A stretch of 64,000 nucleotides of DNA from Microvirga lenta. Its GTDB lineage: Bacteria; Pseudomonadota; Alphaproteobacteria; Rhizobiales; Beijerinckiaceae. Positions 34,968-45,222 of this stretch are shown piece by piece. The stretch is from NCBI RefSeq assembly GCF_020532555.1, contig NZ_JAJBBR010000007.1, forward strand, positions 62,001-126,000, read 5' to 3'. The translations under genes were made by a program, and so were the position numbers. The stretch's first letter is position 1; each line of letters starts with the position of its first letter. Below the pieces are notes generated by a model. The model searched no databases and had not been told where the DNA came from. It saw nothing but the letters and a program-made list of their open reading frames with translations.

Positions 34968-35006
34968 TGGTAGAAAGATGCCGTGCGCTGCTATAGATGG
35001 TAGAAA
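34968..35006. promoter_or_regulatory. Direct repeats in the oxidoreductase/lrp intergenic region
   Basis: TGGTAGAAA occurs at 34968-34976 and 34998-35006, exactly 30 bp (about three helical turns) apart, just upstream of the Lrp-family gene. Spacing on one DNA face suits an Lrp-type oligomer; candidate autoregulatory site. Confidence 0.35.
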
Positions 35007-35027
35007 ATTCCAGAATCAGAGGATTTC

Positions 35028-35483
35028 ATGATCGAAAAGCAGGACGAGCACATCCTTGCGCAGCTGCAGAAGGAGGGGCGGACGACGAACCAGCAACTGG
35101 CGGAAGACGTCGGCATGTCCACTTCGGCTTGCTGGCGGCGTGTGCGGGCTCTGGAGGATTCCCGGGTGATCGTTGGCTACTCGGCTCTGGTGGACCGCGA
35201 GAAGGCGGGGTTCGCCACCTCGGCAATCCTGCACGTTTCCCTGGAACGGCACGATGCGAAGTTCGTGGACGAGTTCGTTTCGCGCGTGACGGCGCGCGCC
35301 GAGGTTCTGGAATGCTTCGCGACGACCGGAGACGCCGATTACCACCTACGCGTGGTCGTGCGGGACATGAAGGCCTACAACGAATTCCTCGACGAGTTCA
35401 TGTTCCGGCTGCCCGGTATCCGCTACGTGCGCACCAACGTAATCCTGAAGGAGATCAAGACCAGCGTGGCGCTGCCGTTCTGA
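35028..35483 (+). CDS. Lrp/AsnC family transcriptional regulator
   Basis: 151 residues. Winged HTH at 5-55 (DEHILAQLQKEGRTTNQQLAEDVGMSTSACWRRVRALE) and the RAM/AsnC ligand domain at about 65-145 (ECFATTGDADYHLRVVVRDMKAYNEFLDEFMFRLPGI). It probably senses an amino acid such as Phe or Trp and controls the divergent arylpyruvate oxidoreductase gene. GAGG before the ATG. Confidence 0.88.
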   Translation: MIEKQDEHILAQLQKEGRTTNQQLAEDVGMSTSACWRRVRALEDSRVIVGYSALVDREKAGFATSAILHVSLERHDAKFVDEFVSRVTARAEVLECFATTGDADYHLRVVVRDMKAYNEFLDEFMFRLPGIRYVRTNVILKEIKTSVALPF

Positions 35484-35502
35484 AGAGCGGCCGGAGCCTT
35501 CG

Positions 35503-35928
35503 CTACTTGCCGTCGGGAAGCAGCGCATAAGCAAGTTGCGCCATGGCGACAGGGCGGCCATCCCCATCCGTCCTGAGCGTGACGCTGCCGAAGGCCATTG
35601 TGCGTCCGAGGCGGATGACCCGCGCCTCCGCAAGCACGTCCGCATTCGCAGCGGGGCGAAGGAAATGCATCGTCTGGTCGACCGTCGTCATGGGCCTGTA
35701 GGCCCTGGCTGCGGAGGACACGGCAAAGACCATCGCGGTGTCCGCCACGCTCATGAGTGCCTGTCCGCAGACCACCCCGTTGTCGCGACAGAGCTTATCG
35801 GAAAACGGCATGCGGAGAACGGCGCCGTCGGATTCCAGGCTTTCGATGCTCAGATCGAGATCTTGAATCCAGCGGGCAAAAACGCTGGTCAGCATCTGCT
35901 CCGCCGCCGCGCGGTCGAATTTGGTCAT
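35503..35928 (-). CDS. PaaI-family hotdog thioesterase
   Basis: 141 residues. Hotdog fold: DKLCRDNGVVCGQALMSVADTAMVFAV carries the usual central-helix acidic residue region. It hydrolyses acyl-CoA or aryl-CoA thioesters in the cytoplasm; substrate not known. ATG 35928 is preceded by AAAGGGGGG; a longer frame to 35973 is unlikely. Next to the EthD gene and downstream of the paaJ operon, so perhaps a CoA-releasing valve for aryl-CoA or dicarboxylyl-CoA intermediates. It is distinct from the second PaaI-type gene at 49698-50168. Confidence 0.75.
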   Translation of the reverse strand: MTKFDRAAAEQMLTSVFARWIQDLDLSIESLESDGAVLRMPFSDKLCRDNGVVCGQALMSVADTAMVFAVSSAARAYRPMTTVDQTMHFLRPAANADVLAEARVIRLGRTMAFGSVTLRTDGDGRPVAMAQLAYALLPDGK

Positions 35929-36047
35929 CGTTGCCCCCCTTTGTGATTTATCCGCCAAGGCTTCGCGCCTCATTCAATCGACATCCTTTGATGTCCCCGA
36001 CGATAGCATCGTCAGAGCTTTTTCGAAGAGATGCCCGATCGCTTCGG

Positions 36048-36359
36048 CTAGCCGGCAATCTCGTTGATCTGCATGATCGGCTGGACATTGGTGAAGTTCG
36101 CGATGTCGGCGAAGATCTCCCGTCCGTGAGCTTTGCCCGCGTCCTTGAACTGCTGCAGAGAGCCGAATGTCAGCAATGCGATCATCCGGTACATCGGCGG
36201 ATTGCCGTTCGGTTGTCCGACGCCGCTCAGGATCTGGACATCGGTCAGTCCGAGCTCGGTCCAGCGCTCCTTCACGAGCGGGATATGCTTTTGAAGGTAG
36301 TAATCCCTGTCGAAGGCGGCCTCCGCATCATTGGGATACATCACCGTAACCAGGATCAT
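36048..36359 (-). CDS. EthD-family small protein
   Basis: 103 residues. Dimeric alpha/beta-barrel EthD fold: MILVTVMYPNDAEAAFDRDYYLQKHIPLVKERW. Members assist or catalyse steps in alkyl ether or aromatic degradation; the exact role is unknown. The ATG at 36359 follows GGGGAAG. Lies 84 bp after paaJ on the same strand, possibly the last gene of the paaZ operon. Confidence 0.78.
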   Translation of the reverse strand: MILVTVMYPNDAEAAFDRDYYLQKHIPLVKERWTELGLTDVQILSGVGQPNGNPPMYRMIALLTFGSLQQFKDAGKAHGREIFADIANFTNVQPIMQINEIAG

Positions 36360-36443
36360 TCGCTTCCCCACCCGGTGGCATGGTTGTGATCGGCCGCCGG
36401 CGGGGCTCGCCCGTTCCGGCTGCCATGTTCATAAACCCCGAAC

Positions 36444-37646
36444 CTAAACCGCTTCCAAGGTCAGGGCGATGCCTTGGCCGACACCGATGCACATCGTGGC
36501 CAGGGCGCGCCTGGCATTGCGGTGTCTCATCTCGATGGCCGCCGTAAGAGCCAGACGTGCCCCGGACATGCCGAGCGGATGGCCCAGCGCAATGGCGCCG
36601 CCGTTGGGATTGACGTGCTCCGGATCGTCCGGAAGGCCCAATTGGCGCAGGCAGGCCAGAGCTTGTGCCGCGAAAGCCTCGTTCAGCTCGATCAAGTCGA
36701 AATCCGAGACCTTCAGCCCCTGGCGCTCCAGGAGCTTGCGGGTTGCCGGAACGGGGCCGATGCCCATGATGCGGGGCTCGACGCCAGCCGTTCCGAGGCC
36801 GGTGATCCGAGCCAGCGGACGGAGGCCGAAGCGCTCGACCGCCGCCTCGGAGGCGACCAGAACCGCCGCCGCTCCGTCGTTGACGCCTGATGCGTTGCCC
36901 GCAGTGACCGATCCGTCCTTGCGAAACGGAGTCGAGAGCGCAGCGAGCTTTTCGAGGCTTGTCTCGCGGGGGTGCTCGTCCTTCTCCACAATGACGGGAT
37001 CGCCCTTCTTTTGTGGAATCGACACCGGTGCGATTTCCTCGGCCAGTCGCCCGCTCCGCTGTGCGGCGGCGGCCCGTGCCTGGCTGCGGAGCGCGAAACG
37101 GTCCTGATCCTCACGCTTGATCTGGAAATCCTCGGCGACGTTCTCGGCCGTTTCAGGCATGGAATCGATGCCGTACTGCGCCTTCAGCACGGGATTGACG
37201 AAGCGCCAGCCGATGGTGGTGTCGTGGATCTCGGCCGAGCGTTGGAAGGCCTCCGTCGCTTTGCCCATCACCAGCGGCGCCCGGGTCATGGATTCCGTCC
37301 CGCCCGCGATGGCGAGGTCTATCTCGCCCGCCTTGATCGCACGCGCGGCGGCTCCTATGGCGTCGAGGCCGGAGCCGCACAGGCGGTTGATCGTCGTGCC
37401 AGGCACGCTGGTCGGCAGGCCGGCGAGCAGCGCGCACATGCGCGCGACGTTCCGGTTGTCCTCTCCGGCCTGGTTCGCACAGCCGAAGATCACCTCGTCG
37501 ATGGCGTCGGACGCGACGGATGACTGCCTCTTCAGCAGTTCGCGGATGACATGCGCTCCCATGTCGTCCGGCCGCACTGAGGCAAGGCTGCCGCCATAGC
37601 GGCCGATCGGCGTCCGCACGCCGTCGACAAGATAGGCATCGGCCAT
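36444..37646 (-). CDS. paaJ: 3-oxoadipyl-CoA/3-oxo-5,6-dehydrosuberyl-CoA thiolase
   Basis: 400 residues. Thiolase with nucleophilic Cys in [11 protein letters not shown] (about residue 90), His in [19 protein letters not shown] and Cys in [11 protein letters not shown] near the end. The N-terminus [25 protein letters not shown] is that of PaaJ/PcaF thiolases, which cleave the beta-oxidation products of the phenylacetate pathway to acetyl-CoA and succinyl-CoA. AAGGAG site. 31 bp after the fused hydratase/dehydrogenase gene: same operon. Confidence 0.9.
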   Translation of the reverse strand: MADAYLVDGVRTPIGRYGGSLASVRPDDMGAHVIRELLKRQSSVASDAIDEVIFGCANQAGEDNRNVARMCALLAGLPTSVPGTTINRLCGSGLDAIGAAARAIKAGEIDLAIAGGTESMTRAPLVMGKATEAFQRSAEIHDTTIGWRFVNPVLKAQYGIDSMPETAENVAEDFQIKREDQDRFALRSQARAAAAQRSGRLAEEIAPVSIPQKKGDPVIVEKDEHPRETSLEKLAALSTPFRKDGSVTAGNASGVNDGAAAVLVASEAAVERFGLRPLARITGLGTAGVEPRIMGIGPVPATRKLLERQGLKVSDFDLIELNEAFAAQALACLRQLGLPDDPEHVNPNGGAIALGHPLGMSGARLALTAAIEMRHRNARRALATMCIGVGQGIALTLEAV

Positions 37647-37677
37647 GGTCCTAGCTCCTTCGTTGAGGTTTTCCGTA

Positions 37678-39789
37678 TTAGGAATAGAAGCGTGCGCCCG
37701 AGGAGGCGCGGCTAACGAGGCCGGCAGCAGGCTCCCATCCCGGACCGTCCTGAGCGGCCCGTTCGGTAACCTTGTCGAGAATAGCCTGCAGACCGACGCG
37801 ATCGGCCTCGAACAGAGGTCCGCCGCGCCAGGCAGGGTATCCGTAGCCGTGCATCATCACCACATCCACATCGAGCGGGCGCTCGACGATGTGCTCGTCG
37901 AGAATCTTGCTGGCTTCGTTGACGATGGCGGCCCGGATGCGCGCCTGAATCTCGTCGGCAGAGATCGGGCGACGGGTCAGCCCGCGGCGCCGCGACGCGT
38001 CTTCGACCAACTCCGTCACGAACGGATCGGGGATCCGCTTTCCGCCTTCGTAGCGATACCAGCCTGCACCGGTCTTGCGGCCGAAGCGGCCCGCCTCGCA
38101 GAGACGGTCGGCGACATCCACGTAGCGCTCGCGCGGGTCGCGCGTGGGCGCGAGGCGTTTGCGTCTTGCCCAGGAAATGTCGAGACCTGCCAGATCGGAC
38201 ACCGCGAACGGTCCCATCGGGAAGCCGAACGCTTCCATTGCCGCGTCGACCTCATGCGGCAGGGCGCCTTCCTCGATCAGATACTCCGCCTGCTGGCGAT
38301 AGCGGGATAGGATGCGGTTGCCCACGAAGCCGTCGCAGACGCGGCAGACCACGGGCACTTTCCGCAAACGCTTCGCGACGGCGAGGCCCGTCGCCACCAC
38401 GTCGGGCGCCGTCGTATCGGTCTTCACGATCTCGAGGAGCTTCATGATATTCGCAGGACTGAAGAAGTGCAGTCCCACCACGTCCGCCGGCCGTGTCGTG
38501 GCGTCGGCGATGGCACCGACGTCGAGATAACTGGTATTCGTCGCCAGCACCGTCCCGGGCGGGAGGATCCCGTCGAGATCGCGGAAGAGGGTGCGCTTGA
38601 CCTCCATGTCCTCGAAAACGGCCTCGATCACCAAGTCACGGTCCGAGAGGGTCGCGAGGCCGACATCATAGCTGATCGAGGCCAGACGTTCGTTGCGGGT
38701 GGCGTCCGTGAGGCGACCGCTCGCAACCTGCTTGTCGTAAATGTCGGCAACCCTGGCGCGACCTGCCGCTAGGGCTTCTTCGCTCGTCTCGACCACCTTG
38801 ATGTCGAAACCCGCATCCGCGAAGGCAACGGCAATTCCGGAACCCATTGTTCCGGCCCCGATGACCCCGACCTTTTGAACCGGGCGAGGTTCGACATTGT
38901 CGAGACCCGGCACCCGCGTGACCTCGCGCTCGGCGAAGAAGGCATGCCGCAGGGCGGCAGACTGCTCGGAGGAGCGGAGCTCCAGGAATGTTTCGCGTTC
39001 GCGCGCCATCCCTTCGTTCAGCGGAACGTCGGCGGCCAGCAGGGCAAGTTCGGCCGCCCTCACGGGCGCTTCTGCGCCTCTCGCTTTCCGGCGGATCTCG
39101 CCGAGTTTCGCGGCTGCGGCCTCTGCGCCCATTCGGGTCGCGGGCACGCCTCCCGTTCGCCGGAGCGGCTTGCCGATCAATTCCCGGGCGAGATCCATCG
39201 CGTCGGCGCGAAGATCTCCGGTCGAGATCCGGTCGGCCAAACCGAGATGCAAGGCCTCCGCAGCCTTCACGTTCCGGCCGCTCGAGACGAGGTCGATGGC
39301 GGCTTCCGTTCCGATCAGCCGGGGGAGCCGCTGCGTGCCGCCGGCACCAGGGACCAGGCCGAGCTTCACCTCGGGCAAGCCGAAGGACGCTTTGGCATCG
39401 ACCACGCGCCCATGGCAGGCGAGGGCGATCTCGCATCCTCCACCGAGAGCCGTGCCGTGAAGGGCTGCGACGACAGGCTTGGAGCAGTCCTCGATCGCGT
39501 TGATCACGTCAGGCAGGTGCGGCTCGCGCGGGGGCTGTCCGAATTCCCGGATATCCGCGCCGGCCACGAAGGTGCGGCCCGCGCAGGCAATCACGGCAGC
39601 TTCGATCTCCGGGTCGAGATCGACCTCCCGGATTGCTTCGAGCAGGCCCGCCCGAACGGCCTGCGACGTCGCGTTCACGGGCGGATTGTCGATCTCGATC
39701 ACGGCGACAGGTCCCGTCCGGAAGAGCCGAACGGGTTCGCTTGCAGTCCCGTCGGCTTGAGCAGGCGAGGGGGCTGAGATTGTCGTCAT
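37678..39789 (-). CDS. Fused enoyl-CoA hydratase / 3-hydroxyacyl-CoA dehydrogenase (PaaF/PaaH role)
   Basis: 703 residues. The N-terminal crotonase domain (about 20-200: [21 protein letters not shown] and the Glu in [16 protein letters not shown]) is joined to a 3HCDH domain (about 305-690: [40 protein letters not shown]). FadB-like layout. In this operon, between paaZ and paaJ and with no separate paaF or paaH gene seen, it probably hydrates 2,3-dehydroadipyl-CoA and oxidises 3-hydroxyadipyl-CoA. The ATG overlaps the paaZ stop by four bases. Confidence 0.85.
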   Translation of the reverse strand: MTTISAPSPAQADGTASEPVRLFRTGPVAVIEIDNPPVNATSQAVRAGLLEAIREVDLDPEIEAAVIACAGRTFVAGADIREFGQPPREPHLPDVINAIEDCSKPVVAALHGTALGGGCEIALACHGRVVDAKASFGLPEVKLGLVPGAGGTQRLPRLIGTEAAIDLVSSGRNVKAAEALHLGLADRISTGDLRADAMDLARELIGKPLRRTGGVPATRMGAEAAAAKLGEIRRKARGAEAPVRAAELALLAADVPLNEGMARERETFLELRSSEQSAALRHAFFAEREVTRVPGLDNVEPRPVQKVGVIGAGTMGSGIAVAFADAGFDIKVVETSEEALAAGRARVADIYDKQVASGRLTDATRNERLASISYDVGLATLSDRDLVIEAVFEDMEVKRTLFRDLDGILPPGTVLATNTSYLDVGAIADATTRPADVVGLHFFSPANIMKLLEIVKTDTTAPDVVATGLAVAKRLRKVPVVCRVCDGFVGNRILSRYRQQAEYLIEEGALPHEVDAAMEAFGFPMGPFAVSDLAGLDISWARRKRLAPTRDPRERYVDVADRLCEAGRFGRKTGAGWYRYEGGKRIPDPFVTELVEDASRRRGLTRRPISADEIQARIRAAIVNEASKILDEHIVERPLDVDVVMMHGYGYPAWRGGPLFEADRVGLQAILDKVTERAAQDGPGWEPAAGLVSRASSGARFYS

Positions 39790-41813
39790 GGGCGCACCGC
39801 ATTCATCGTGAGGAGCTCATAATTCGCGACTGTCTCGTCCTTGTCGGTCGTGATCTCCACGTCCCACCGCACCTCGCCATATTGCTCGTTGCGCGGCGAC
39901 TTCGCCTTCGCCGTAAGACGCACCTTGATGGCCTCCCCCGGCTGCACGGGCTTGATGAAGCGCAGCGAGTCCAGCCCGTAATTGGCGAGAACCGGCCCCG
40001 GATCAGGATCGACGAAGAGACCGGCCGCGAACGACAGCAGCAGATAGCCGTGGGCCACGCGGCCCGGGAAGAACGGGTGGTCCTTCGTGGCTTCCTCGCT
40101 CATATGAGCATAGAAGGTATCGCCTGTGAATTCTGCAAAGTGTTCGATATCCTCGAGGGTGATCGTCCGCAGCTTTGAGACGAAGGTCTGCCCGATTTCG
40201 AGATCTTCGAAGTGGTAGCGGAAGGGATGCCGGTCCTTCTCGATTGCCGGCGCGCCCTTGATCCAGCTCTGCGTCACTTTGGAGAGCATGCCCGGCGAGC
40301 CTTGAAGGGCCGTACGCTGCATATAGTGATGCACGCCGCGCATGCCGCCCAGTTCCTCGCCGCCGCCGGCCCGGCCCGGACCGCCGTGGACCATGTGCGG
40401 CATCGGTGAGCCGTGGCCCGTCTGCTCCTTGGCGCAGTCGCGGTCGATCAGGACCAGGCGCCCGTGGAAGGCGCCGACGCCGAAGACGAGATCCGCCGCC
40501 GCGCCGGGGTCATAGGTGTAGAGCGATGCCACGAGACTGCCGTCGCCGCGGTTTGCCAGGGTGACGGCTTCGTCGAGCCCGTCATAGCCCATGACGGTGC
40601 AGACCGGGCCGAAGGCCTCGACCCGATGAACGTTGGTGGCGCGGATCGGATCCGGGCAGTGCAGGACGAGGGGAGGCATGAAGGCGCCGCGCTCGCGGTC
40701 CGCTCCCTCGACATTGAAGTTCTCCAGGTCCCCCACCACGATGTCGGCCTCGGCGCGGAGTTTCTCCACTTGGGCCAGCACATCACGCCGCTGTCCCAGA
40801 CCGACCACGGGGCCCATGCGAACGTTCTCGAGTTCCGGATTGCCGATCTGAACCTTCGACAGACGCTCGCGCAAGGCGTCGATGACAGCCGGTACATGTG
40901 CGTTCGGAGCGATGGCACGGCGGATGGCCGTACACTTCTGGCCCGCCTTGACGGTCATCTCCTTCGCCACCTCCTTGACGAAGAGGTCGAATTCCGGCGT
41001 TCCGGGGCCTGCGTCGGGAGCAAGGATGGCGGCATTGAGCGAGTCGCGCTCGGCGATGAAGCGAACGGCCTCGCGCGCGATGACCGGGTGCCGCTGGAGC
41101 TTCTGGGCCGTGTCGGCCGACCCGGTGAACGAGACCACATCCTGACAGGTCAGGTGATCGAAGAGGTCGCCGGTGGATCCGATGACGCATTGAAGGGCGC
41201 CCTCGGGCAGAATCCCGGACTCCGCAATCATGCGGACGAGAGCGTGCGCTACGTAGGAGGTGATCGTCGCCGGCTTCGTGACTACGGGCACGCCGGCGAG
41301 CAGGGCCGGGGCGAGCTTTTCCAGCATGCCCCAGCACGGAAAGTTATAGGCGTTGATATGAACCGCGACTCCGTTCAGCGACGTCAGAACGTGCTGGCCG
41401 ACGAAGCTTCCCGCCTTGGAGAGGGGCTCGACAGAGCCATCAAGAAGGAAGGTGGAGTTGGGCAACTCCCGCCGGCCCTTGGAGGCATAGACGAAGAGAG
41501 TGCCGATGCCGCCGTCCACGTCGATGAAGTTGTCGGATCGCGTGGTGCCGGTTTGGTAGGAAATCTTGTAGAGTTGCTCCTTGCGCTCGGTCAGATAGAT
41601 CGCGAGACGCTTCAGAAGCTCGGCTCTCTGATGGAACGTTAGCCGCCGCAGATTGGGGCCGCCGACCTGCCGGGCATAGGCGAGGACCTCGCCCATATCC
41701 AGGCCGCCGCTGACGACCTGCGCGACGACGTCGCTCGTGACGGCGCTGCGAACTTCGGCCAGTTCCTGACCGGGAGCGGTCCAACTTCCGCGAACGAAGC
41801 TCTCAAGTCTCAT
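39786..41813 (-). CDS. paaZ: Bifunctional oxepin-CoA hydrolase / semialdehyde dehydrogenase PaaZ
   Basis: 675 residues. The aldehyde dehydrogenase domain (about 1-520) has [12 protein letters not shown] and catalytic Cys in [10 protein letters not shown]; the C-terminal MaoC-like hydratase (about 535-675) has the catalytic GDTFYAH Asp-His pair. PaaZ opens oxepin-CoA and oxidises the aldehyde with NADP. The ATG at 41813 opens the family N-terminus (MRLESFVRG). First gene of the operon paaZ-hydratase/dehydrogenase-paaJ, behind a sigma-70-type promoter with a PaaR-like dyad in its spacer. Confidence 0.9.
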   Translation of the reverse strand: MRLESFVRGSWTAPGQELAEVRSAVTSDVVAQVVSGGLDMGEVLAYARQVGGPNLRRLTFHQRAELLKRLAIYLTERKEQLYKISYQTGTTRSDNFIDVDGGIGTLFVYASKGRRELPNSTFLLDGSVEPLSKAGSFVGQHVLTSLNGVAVHINAYNFPCWGMLEKLAPALLAGVPVVTKPATITSYVAHALVRMIAESGILPEGALQCVIGSTGDLFDHLTCQDVVSFTGSADTAQKLQRHPVIAREAVRFIAERDSLNAAILAPDAGPGTPEFDLFVKEVAKEMTVKAGQKCTAIRRAIAPNAHVPAVIDALRERLSKVQIGNPELENVRMGPVVGLGQRRDVLAQVEKLRAEADIVVGDLENFNVEGADRERGAFMPPLVLHCPDPIRATNVHRVEAFGPVCTVMGYDGLDEAVTLANRGDGSLVASLYTYDPGAAADLVFGVGAFHGRLVLIDRDCAKEQTGHGSPMPHMVHGGPGRAGGGEELGGMRGVHHYMQRTALQGSPGMLSKVTQSWIKGAPAIEKDRHPFRYHFEDLEIGQTFVSKLRTITLEDIEHFAEFTGDTFYAHMSEEATKDHPFFPGRVAHGYLLLSFAAGLFVDPDPGPVLANYGLDSLRFIKPVQPGEAIKVRLTAKAKSPRNEQYGEVRWDVEITTDKDETVANYELLTMNAVRP

Positions 41814-41869
41814 ATCGATACCCTGAATTGGTGTTCCCGCGCCCATGTGACGGCTGCGCTGTTTTCCGT

Positions 41870-41897
41870 ATTATTAACCGACCGACCGGTTAGTCAA
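41870..41897 (-). promoter_or_regulatory. Promoter of the paaZ operon
   Basis: On the minus strand TTGACT (41897-41892), 16 bases, AATAAT (41875-41870): five of six matches in each element. The PaaR-like dyad fills the spacer, so repressor and RNA polymerase should exclude each other. Confidence 0.5.
41874..41893. promoter_or_regulatory. PaaR-like (TetR) operator 1
   Basis: A dyad TTAACC-N8-GGTTAG. It shares 16 of 20 positions with the dyad at 51014-51033 (consensus TTRACC-N8-GGTYAR, with ACCGWCC inside). One copy lies in each divergent paa promoter region, as expected for the TetR protein encoded at 47692-48327. Confidence 0.6.
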
Positions 41898-42026
41898 GGA
41901 ATATTGGAAGCGCGGCTCCGGCCGTGCACGGCTCGACAGAGAAGCGCGGAAGAGGAATAGGTTAGCTGTGCAATATGCGAAAGGGCGCATGCCGCCCGAA
42001 CCTGCAAAGGAACTGGAGTAGACCGC

Positions 42027-42926
42027 ATGGCAGCGTTCGTTGAGGCCCTTCTGGATCGGTTTCACGAGAGGACGCCGATCAGGGCCGGTTCACTGATCGT
42101 GACGGTCTTCGGGGATGCGGTCGTTCCCCGCGGTGGGGTTCTGTCCCTGACCTCGCTCCATGAAATCATGAGGGCGTTCCGCATCAGCGACACGCTCGTA
42201 CGGACGGCCTTGTCCCGCCTCGTCTCGGACGGCTGGTTCGAGCGGTGGAAGGTCGGGCGCAACAGCTATTACCAGCTCACCAGCCAGGGGCGGGGGGCCT
42301 TCGCCCAGGCGACGCAGAGGATCTATGCCGATCCGCCGCAGGATTGGCGGGGGGGCTTCGACCTCGTTCTGCTCGAGAACGCGCAGGATCGGCAGACTGC
42401 CAGGGCCAAGCTGTCGGAGGCGGGATATGGAGCCCTTGGACCCGATCTGTTCATAGCGGCAGCGGCGGCCACTGGCGGTGAGGGGGCGTTCCTGCGCCTG
42501 GCCGCGACACCGGCCGACCTGCCGACCGCCCGGCGGCTGGTGGAGCGGGCATGGCCGCTGGAGGAGATCGAAAGCCGTTATACGCGCTTCACCAACACCT
42601 ATTCGGGAACGCTCAAGGCTCTCCAAAGCGGGGCCCCTTTCACCGATCTTGATGCGTTGCTGGTGCGGATCCTCCTGATCCACGACTACCGCCGGGCCGT
42701 TCTGAAGGACCCGCTGCTGCCGCCGCCGCTTCTGCCGGAACCCTGGGCCGGAACCGCGGCCCGGGCGCTCTGCGGGACGATCTACAAGACGTTGCTTCCT
42801 GCTGCGGAGCGCTGGATCGACGCCCATGCCCAGTACGACGAAGGAGCACTTCCGGAGGCTGACGGAGGTTTTCGCCAGCGCTTCGCAGCCTTCCCGGCGA
42901 TTGCCGATGCGGGACTTCTCGGCTAA
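42027..42926 (+). CDS. paaX: Phenylacetic acid degradation repressor PaaX
   Basis: 299 residues. Winged helix in the N-terminal third (SLTSLHEIMRAFRISDTLVRTALSRLVSDGWFERWKVGRNSYYQLTSQG) and the PaaX C-terminal domain (DLDALLVRILLIHDYRRAVLKDPLLPPPLLPEPWAGTAAR). PaaX represses paa operons and is released by phenylacetyl-CoA. Divergent from paaZ and 230 bp upstream of paaA. Confidence 0.92.
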   Translation: MAAFVEALLDRFHERTPIRAGSLIVTVFGDAVVPRGGVLSLTSLHEIMRAFRISDTLVRTALSRLVSDGWFERWKVGRNSYYQLTSQGRGAFAQATQRIYADPPQDWRGGFDLVLLENAQDRQTARAKLSEAGYGALGPDLFIAAAAATGGEGAFLRLAATPADLPTARRLVERAWPLEEIESRYTRFTNTYSGTLKALQSGAPFTDLDALLVRILLIHDYRRAVLKDPLLPPPLLPEPWAGTAARALCGTIYKTLLPAAERWIDAHAQYDEGALPEADGGFRQRFAAFPAIADAGLLG

Positions 42927-42933
42927 TCCGTTA

Positions 42934-42964
42934 CACAAATCTCTTGCATATCGTATTTTTTGTG
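42934..42964. promoter_or_regulatory. Inverted repeat upstream of paaA
   Basis: CACAAA (42934-42939) and TTTGTG (42959-42964) in an AT-rich stretch just after paaX and 190 bp before paaA. The position suits a PaaX or other regulator site controlling paaABCDE; motif identity is not known to me. Confidence 0.25.
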
Positions 42965-43156
42965 ACATATTGAGAGGGTTCGTAAGGTGCTCAAGCTCGG
43001 TTTGCTGTTCAATGTGGGCGCTGACGACCGAAACCGCGTTGTATTTCAGCCCTTGCGGGCACCCGCTCGATGCTGCCCGGGACCCGGTGATCTTCAACGG
43101 GGTCGTGGGGTGCGAAGTGAGGTGGCGACAAGGCAACGAAGGCAGGGAGAAACGCC

Positions 43157-44152
43157 ATGTATGCACAGATGGTGAAAACGGGCGTCGATCACATCCAGTC
43201 CAAGGAGGAGATGTCTCCGGAGGAGCGCGCCTTCCAGGAGCGTGTCGACGCGGATATCAAGATCGAGCCCAAGGAATGGATGCCTGAAGCCTATCGCAAG
43301 ACCCTGGTCCGGCAGATTTCCCAGCATGCCCATTCCGAGATCATCGGCATGCAGCCGGAGGGCAACTGGATCACGCGCGCGCCCACCCTGGAGCGGAAGG
43401 CGATCCTGCTCGCCAAGGTGCAGGACGAGGCAGGGCACGGCCTCTATCTCTATTGCGCCGCCGAGACCCTCGGCGTGACCCGTGATGAGCTGATGGAGCA
43501 GCTCAACAGCGGGAAGGCCAAGTATTCGAGCATCTTCAACTACCCGACGCTGACTTGGGCCGATATCGGGGCCATCGGCTGGCTGGTCGACGGCGCCGCG
43601 ATCATGAATCAGGTGCCGCTGCAGCGGTGCTCCTACGGTCCCTATTCCCGCGCCATGATCCGGATCTGCAAGGAAGAGAGCTTTCATCAGCGGCAGGGCT
43701 ACGACATCATGATGAAGCTCGCGAGCGGAACGCCCGAGCAGAAGCAGATGGCTCAGGATGCGCTGAATCGCTGGTGGTGGCCGTCCCTCATGATGTTCGG
43801 CCCGTCCGATGCGGATTCGGTGCACAGCGCCCAGTCGATGCGGTGGAAGATCAAGATCAACTCCAACGACGAGCTGCGCCAGAAATTCGTCGACCAGACG
43901 GTGCCTCAGGCCGAGTATCTCGGCCTCACCGTGCCGGATCCCGATCTCACGTGGAACGCGGAGCGCGGACACTACGATTTCGGCAAGATCGACTGGGACG
44001 AGTTCTATCAGGTGATCAACGGGAACGGCCCTTGCAACCGCCAGCGGCTGCGGACGCGGGTGAAGGCCTATGAGGAGGGGCGCTGGGTACGCGACGCGGC
44101 CGATGCCTATGCGGCCAAGAAAGCGGCGCGCGCCAAGGCTCAGGCTGCCTGA
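43157..44152 (+). CDS. paaA: 1,2-phenylacetyl-CoA epoxidase, catalytic subunit A
   Basis: 331 residues. Diiron monooxygenase subunit: the helical core has [13 protein letters not shown] and [12 protein letters not shown] with the ExxH-type metal ligands. It epoxidises the ring of phenylacetyl-CoA with O2 and electrons from PaaE. The sequence [23 protein letters not shown] is characteristic of PaaA. GGGAGA precedes the ATG. First gene of paaABCDE. Confidence 0.95.
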   Translation: MYAQMVKTGVDHIQSKEEMSPEERAFQERVDADIKIEPKEWMPEAYRKTLVRQISQHAHSEIIGMQPEGNWITRAPTLERKAILLAKVQDEAGHGLYLYCAAETLGVTRDELMEQLNSGKAKYSSIFNYPTLTWADIGAIGWLVDGAAIMNQVPLQRCSYGPYSRAMIRICKEESFHQRQGYDIMMKLASGTPEQKQMAQDALNRWWWPSLMMFGPSDADSVHSAQSMRWKIKINSNDELRQKFVDQTVPQAEYLGLTVPDPDLTWNAERGHYDFGKIDWDEFYQVINGNGPCNRQRLRTRVKAYEEGRWVRDAADAYAAKKAARAKAQAA

Positions 44153-44166
44153 GCGGGAGGTAAATC

Positions 44167-44457
44167 ATGACCGACAAGAAAGAATGGCCTCTCTGGGAGG
44201 TTTTCATCCGCAGCCAGCACGGCCTCGCTCACCGGCACGTCGGCAGCCTCCATGCTCCCGACGCCGAGATGGCGATCATGAATGCCCGCGACGTGTATAC
44301 GCGTCGCAACGAGGGCGTCAGCATCTGGGTGGTTCGCGCATCGGACATCGCGGCCAGTTCGCCGAGCGAGAAGGGGCCGCTCTTCGAGCCTGCCAACAGC
44401 AAGGTCTATCGCCACCCGACCTTCTACGAAATTCCGGAAGAGCTGGGGCATATGTGA
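44167..44457 (+). CDS. paaB: 1,2-phenylacetyl-CoA epoxidase subunit B
   Basis: 96 residues. WPLWEVFIRSQHGLAHRHVGSLHAPDAEMAIMNARDVYTRRNEGVSIWVV is the PaaB signature. It bridges catalytic PaaAC units in the complex. GGGAGG precedes the ATG. Its TGA overlaps the paaC ATG by one base. Confidence 0.95.
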   Translation: MTDKKEWPLWEVFIRSQHGLAHRHVGSLHAPDAEMAIMNARDVYTRRNEGVSIWVVRASDIAASSPSEKGPLFEPANSKVYRHPTFYEIPEELGHM

Positions 44458-45215
44458 TGGCCGAGCAGGAAGCCCTCTTCGAATATCTCCTGCGTCTCGG
44501 CGACAACGCCCTGATCCTGGGCCACCGTCTGTCGGAATGGTGCGGACATGCGCCGGCGCTGGAAGAGGATCTGGCTCTGTCCAACGTGGCCCTGGATCTG
44601 ATCGGCCAGACGCAGCTCTGGCTGAATCTGGCCGGGGAGGTCGAAGGAAAGGGGCGGGACGCCAACAACCTTGCCTATCTCCGCGACGCGCGGGATTTCC
44701 GGAACGTCCTGCTGGTGGAGCAGCCGAACGGGGACTTCGCCGTCACGATGGCGCGGCAGTTCTATTTCGATGCCTGGCATTACCTGCTGCTGCGGGAGCT
44801 CATGAATTCCACTGACGGCCGCGTCGCCGAGATCGCCGCGAAAGGGCTTAAGGAGGTCACCTATCACCTGGAGCGGAGCCGCGAGTGGGTCGTCCGGCTC
44901 GGCGATGGGACCGAGGAGAGCCATGAGCGTATGCAGGCGGCTCTCGACGATCTCTGGATGTTCACGGGCGAGCTGTTCGAAGCCGACGAGGTGGATCAGG
45001 AAATGGTCCGCAGGGGGGTGGGGCCGGACCTCGGCGCCCTGCGCGAGCCGTGGCTCGGCCTGATGCGGGCAACCGCCGAAGAGGCCACTCTGACGCTGCC
45101 GCAGCCCGGATGGGCCCAGCGCGGCGGAAAACGCGGGATCCACTCGGAGCATCTCGGCTATATCCTGGCCGATCTTCAATTCCTGCAACGGGCCTATCCC
45201 AACGCCACGTGGTGA
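44457..45215 (+). CDS. paaC: 1,2-phenylacetyl-CoA epoxidase subunit C
   Basis: 252 residues. Structural ferritin-like partner of PaaA: EALFEYLLRLGDNALILGHRLSEWCGHAPALEEDLALSNVALDLIGQ ... FYFDAWHYLLLRELMNS. An open frame continues upstream to 44070, but the ATG at 44457, overlapping the paaB stop, is clearly the start. Confidence 0.94.
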   Translation: MAEQEALFEYLLRLGDNALILGHRLSEWCGHAPALEEDLALSNVALDLIGQTQLWLNLAGEVEGKGRDANNLAYLRDARDFRNVLLVEQPNGDFAVTMARQFYFDAWHYLLLRELMNSTDGRVAEIAAKGLKEVTYHLERSREWVVRLGDGTEESHERMQAALDDLWMFTGELFEADEVDQEMVRRGVGPDLGALREPWLGLMRATAEEATLTLPQPGWAQRGGKRGIHSEHLGYILADLQFLQRAYPNATW

Positions 45216-45222
45216 GGAGGCG

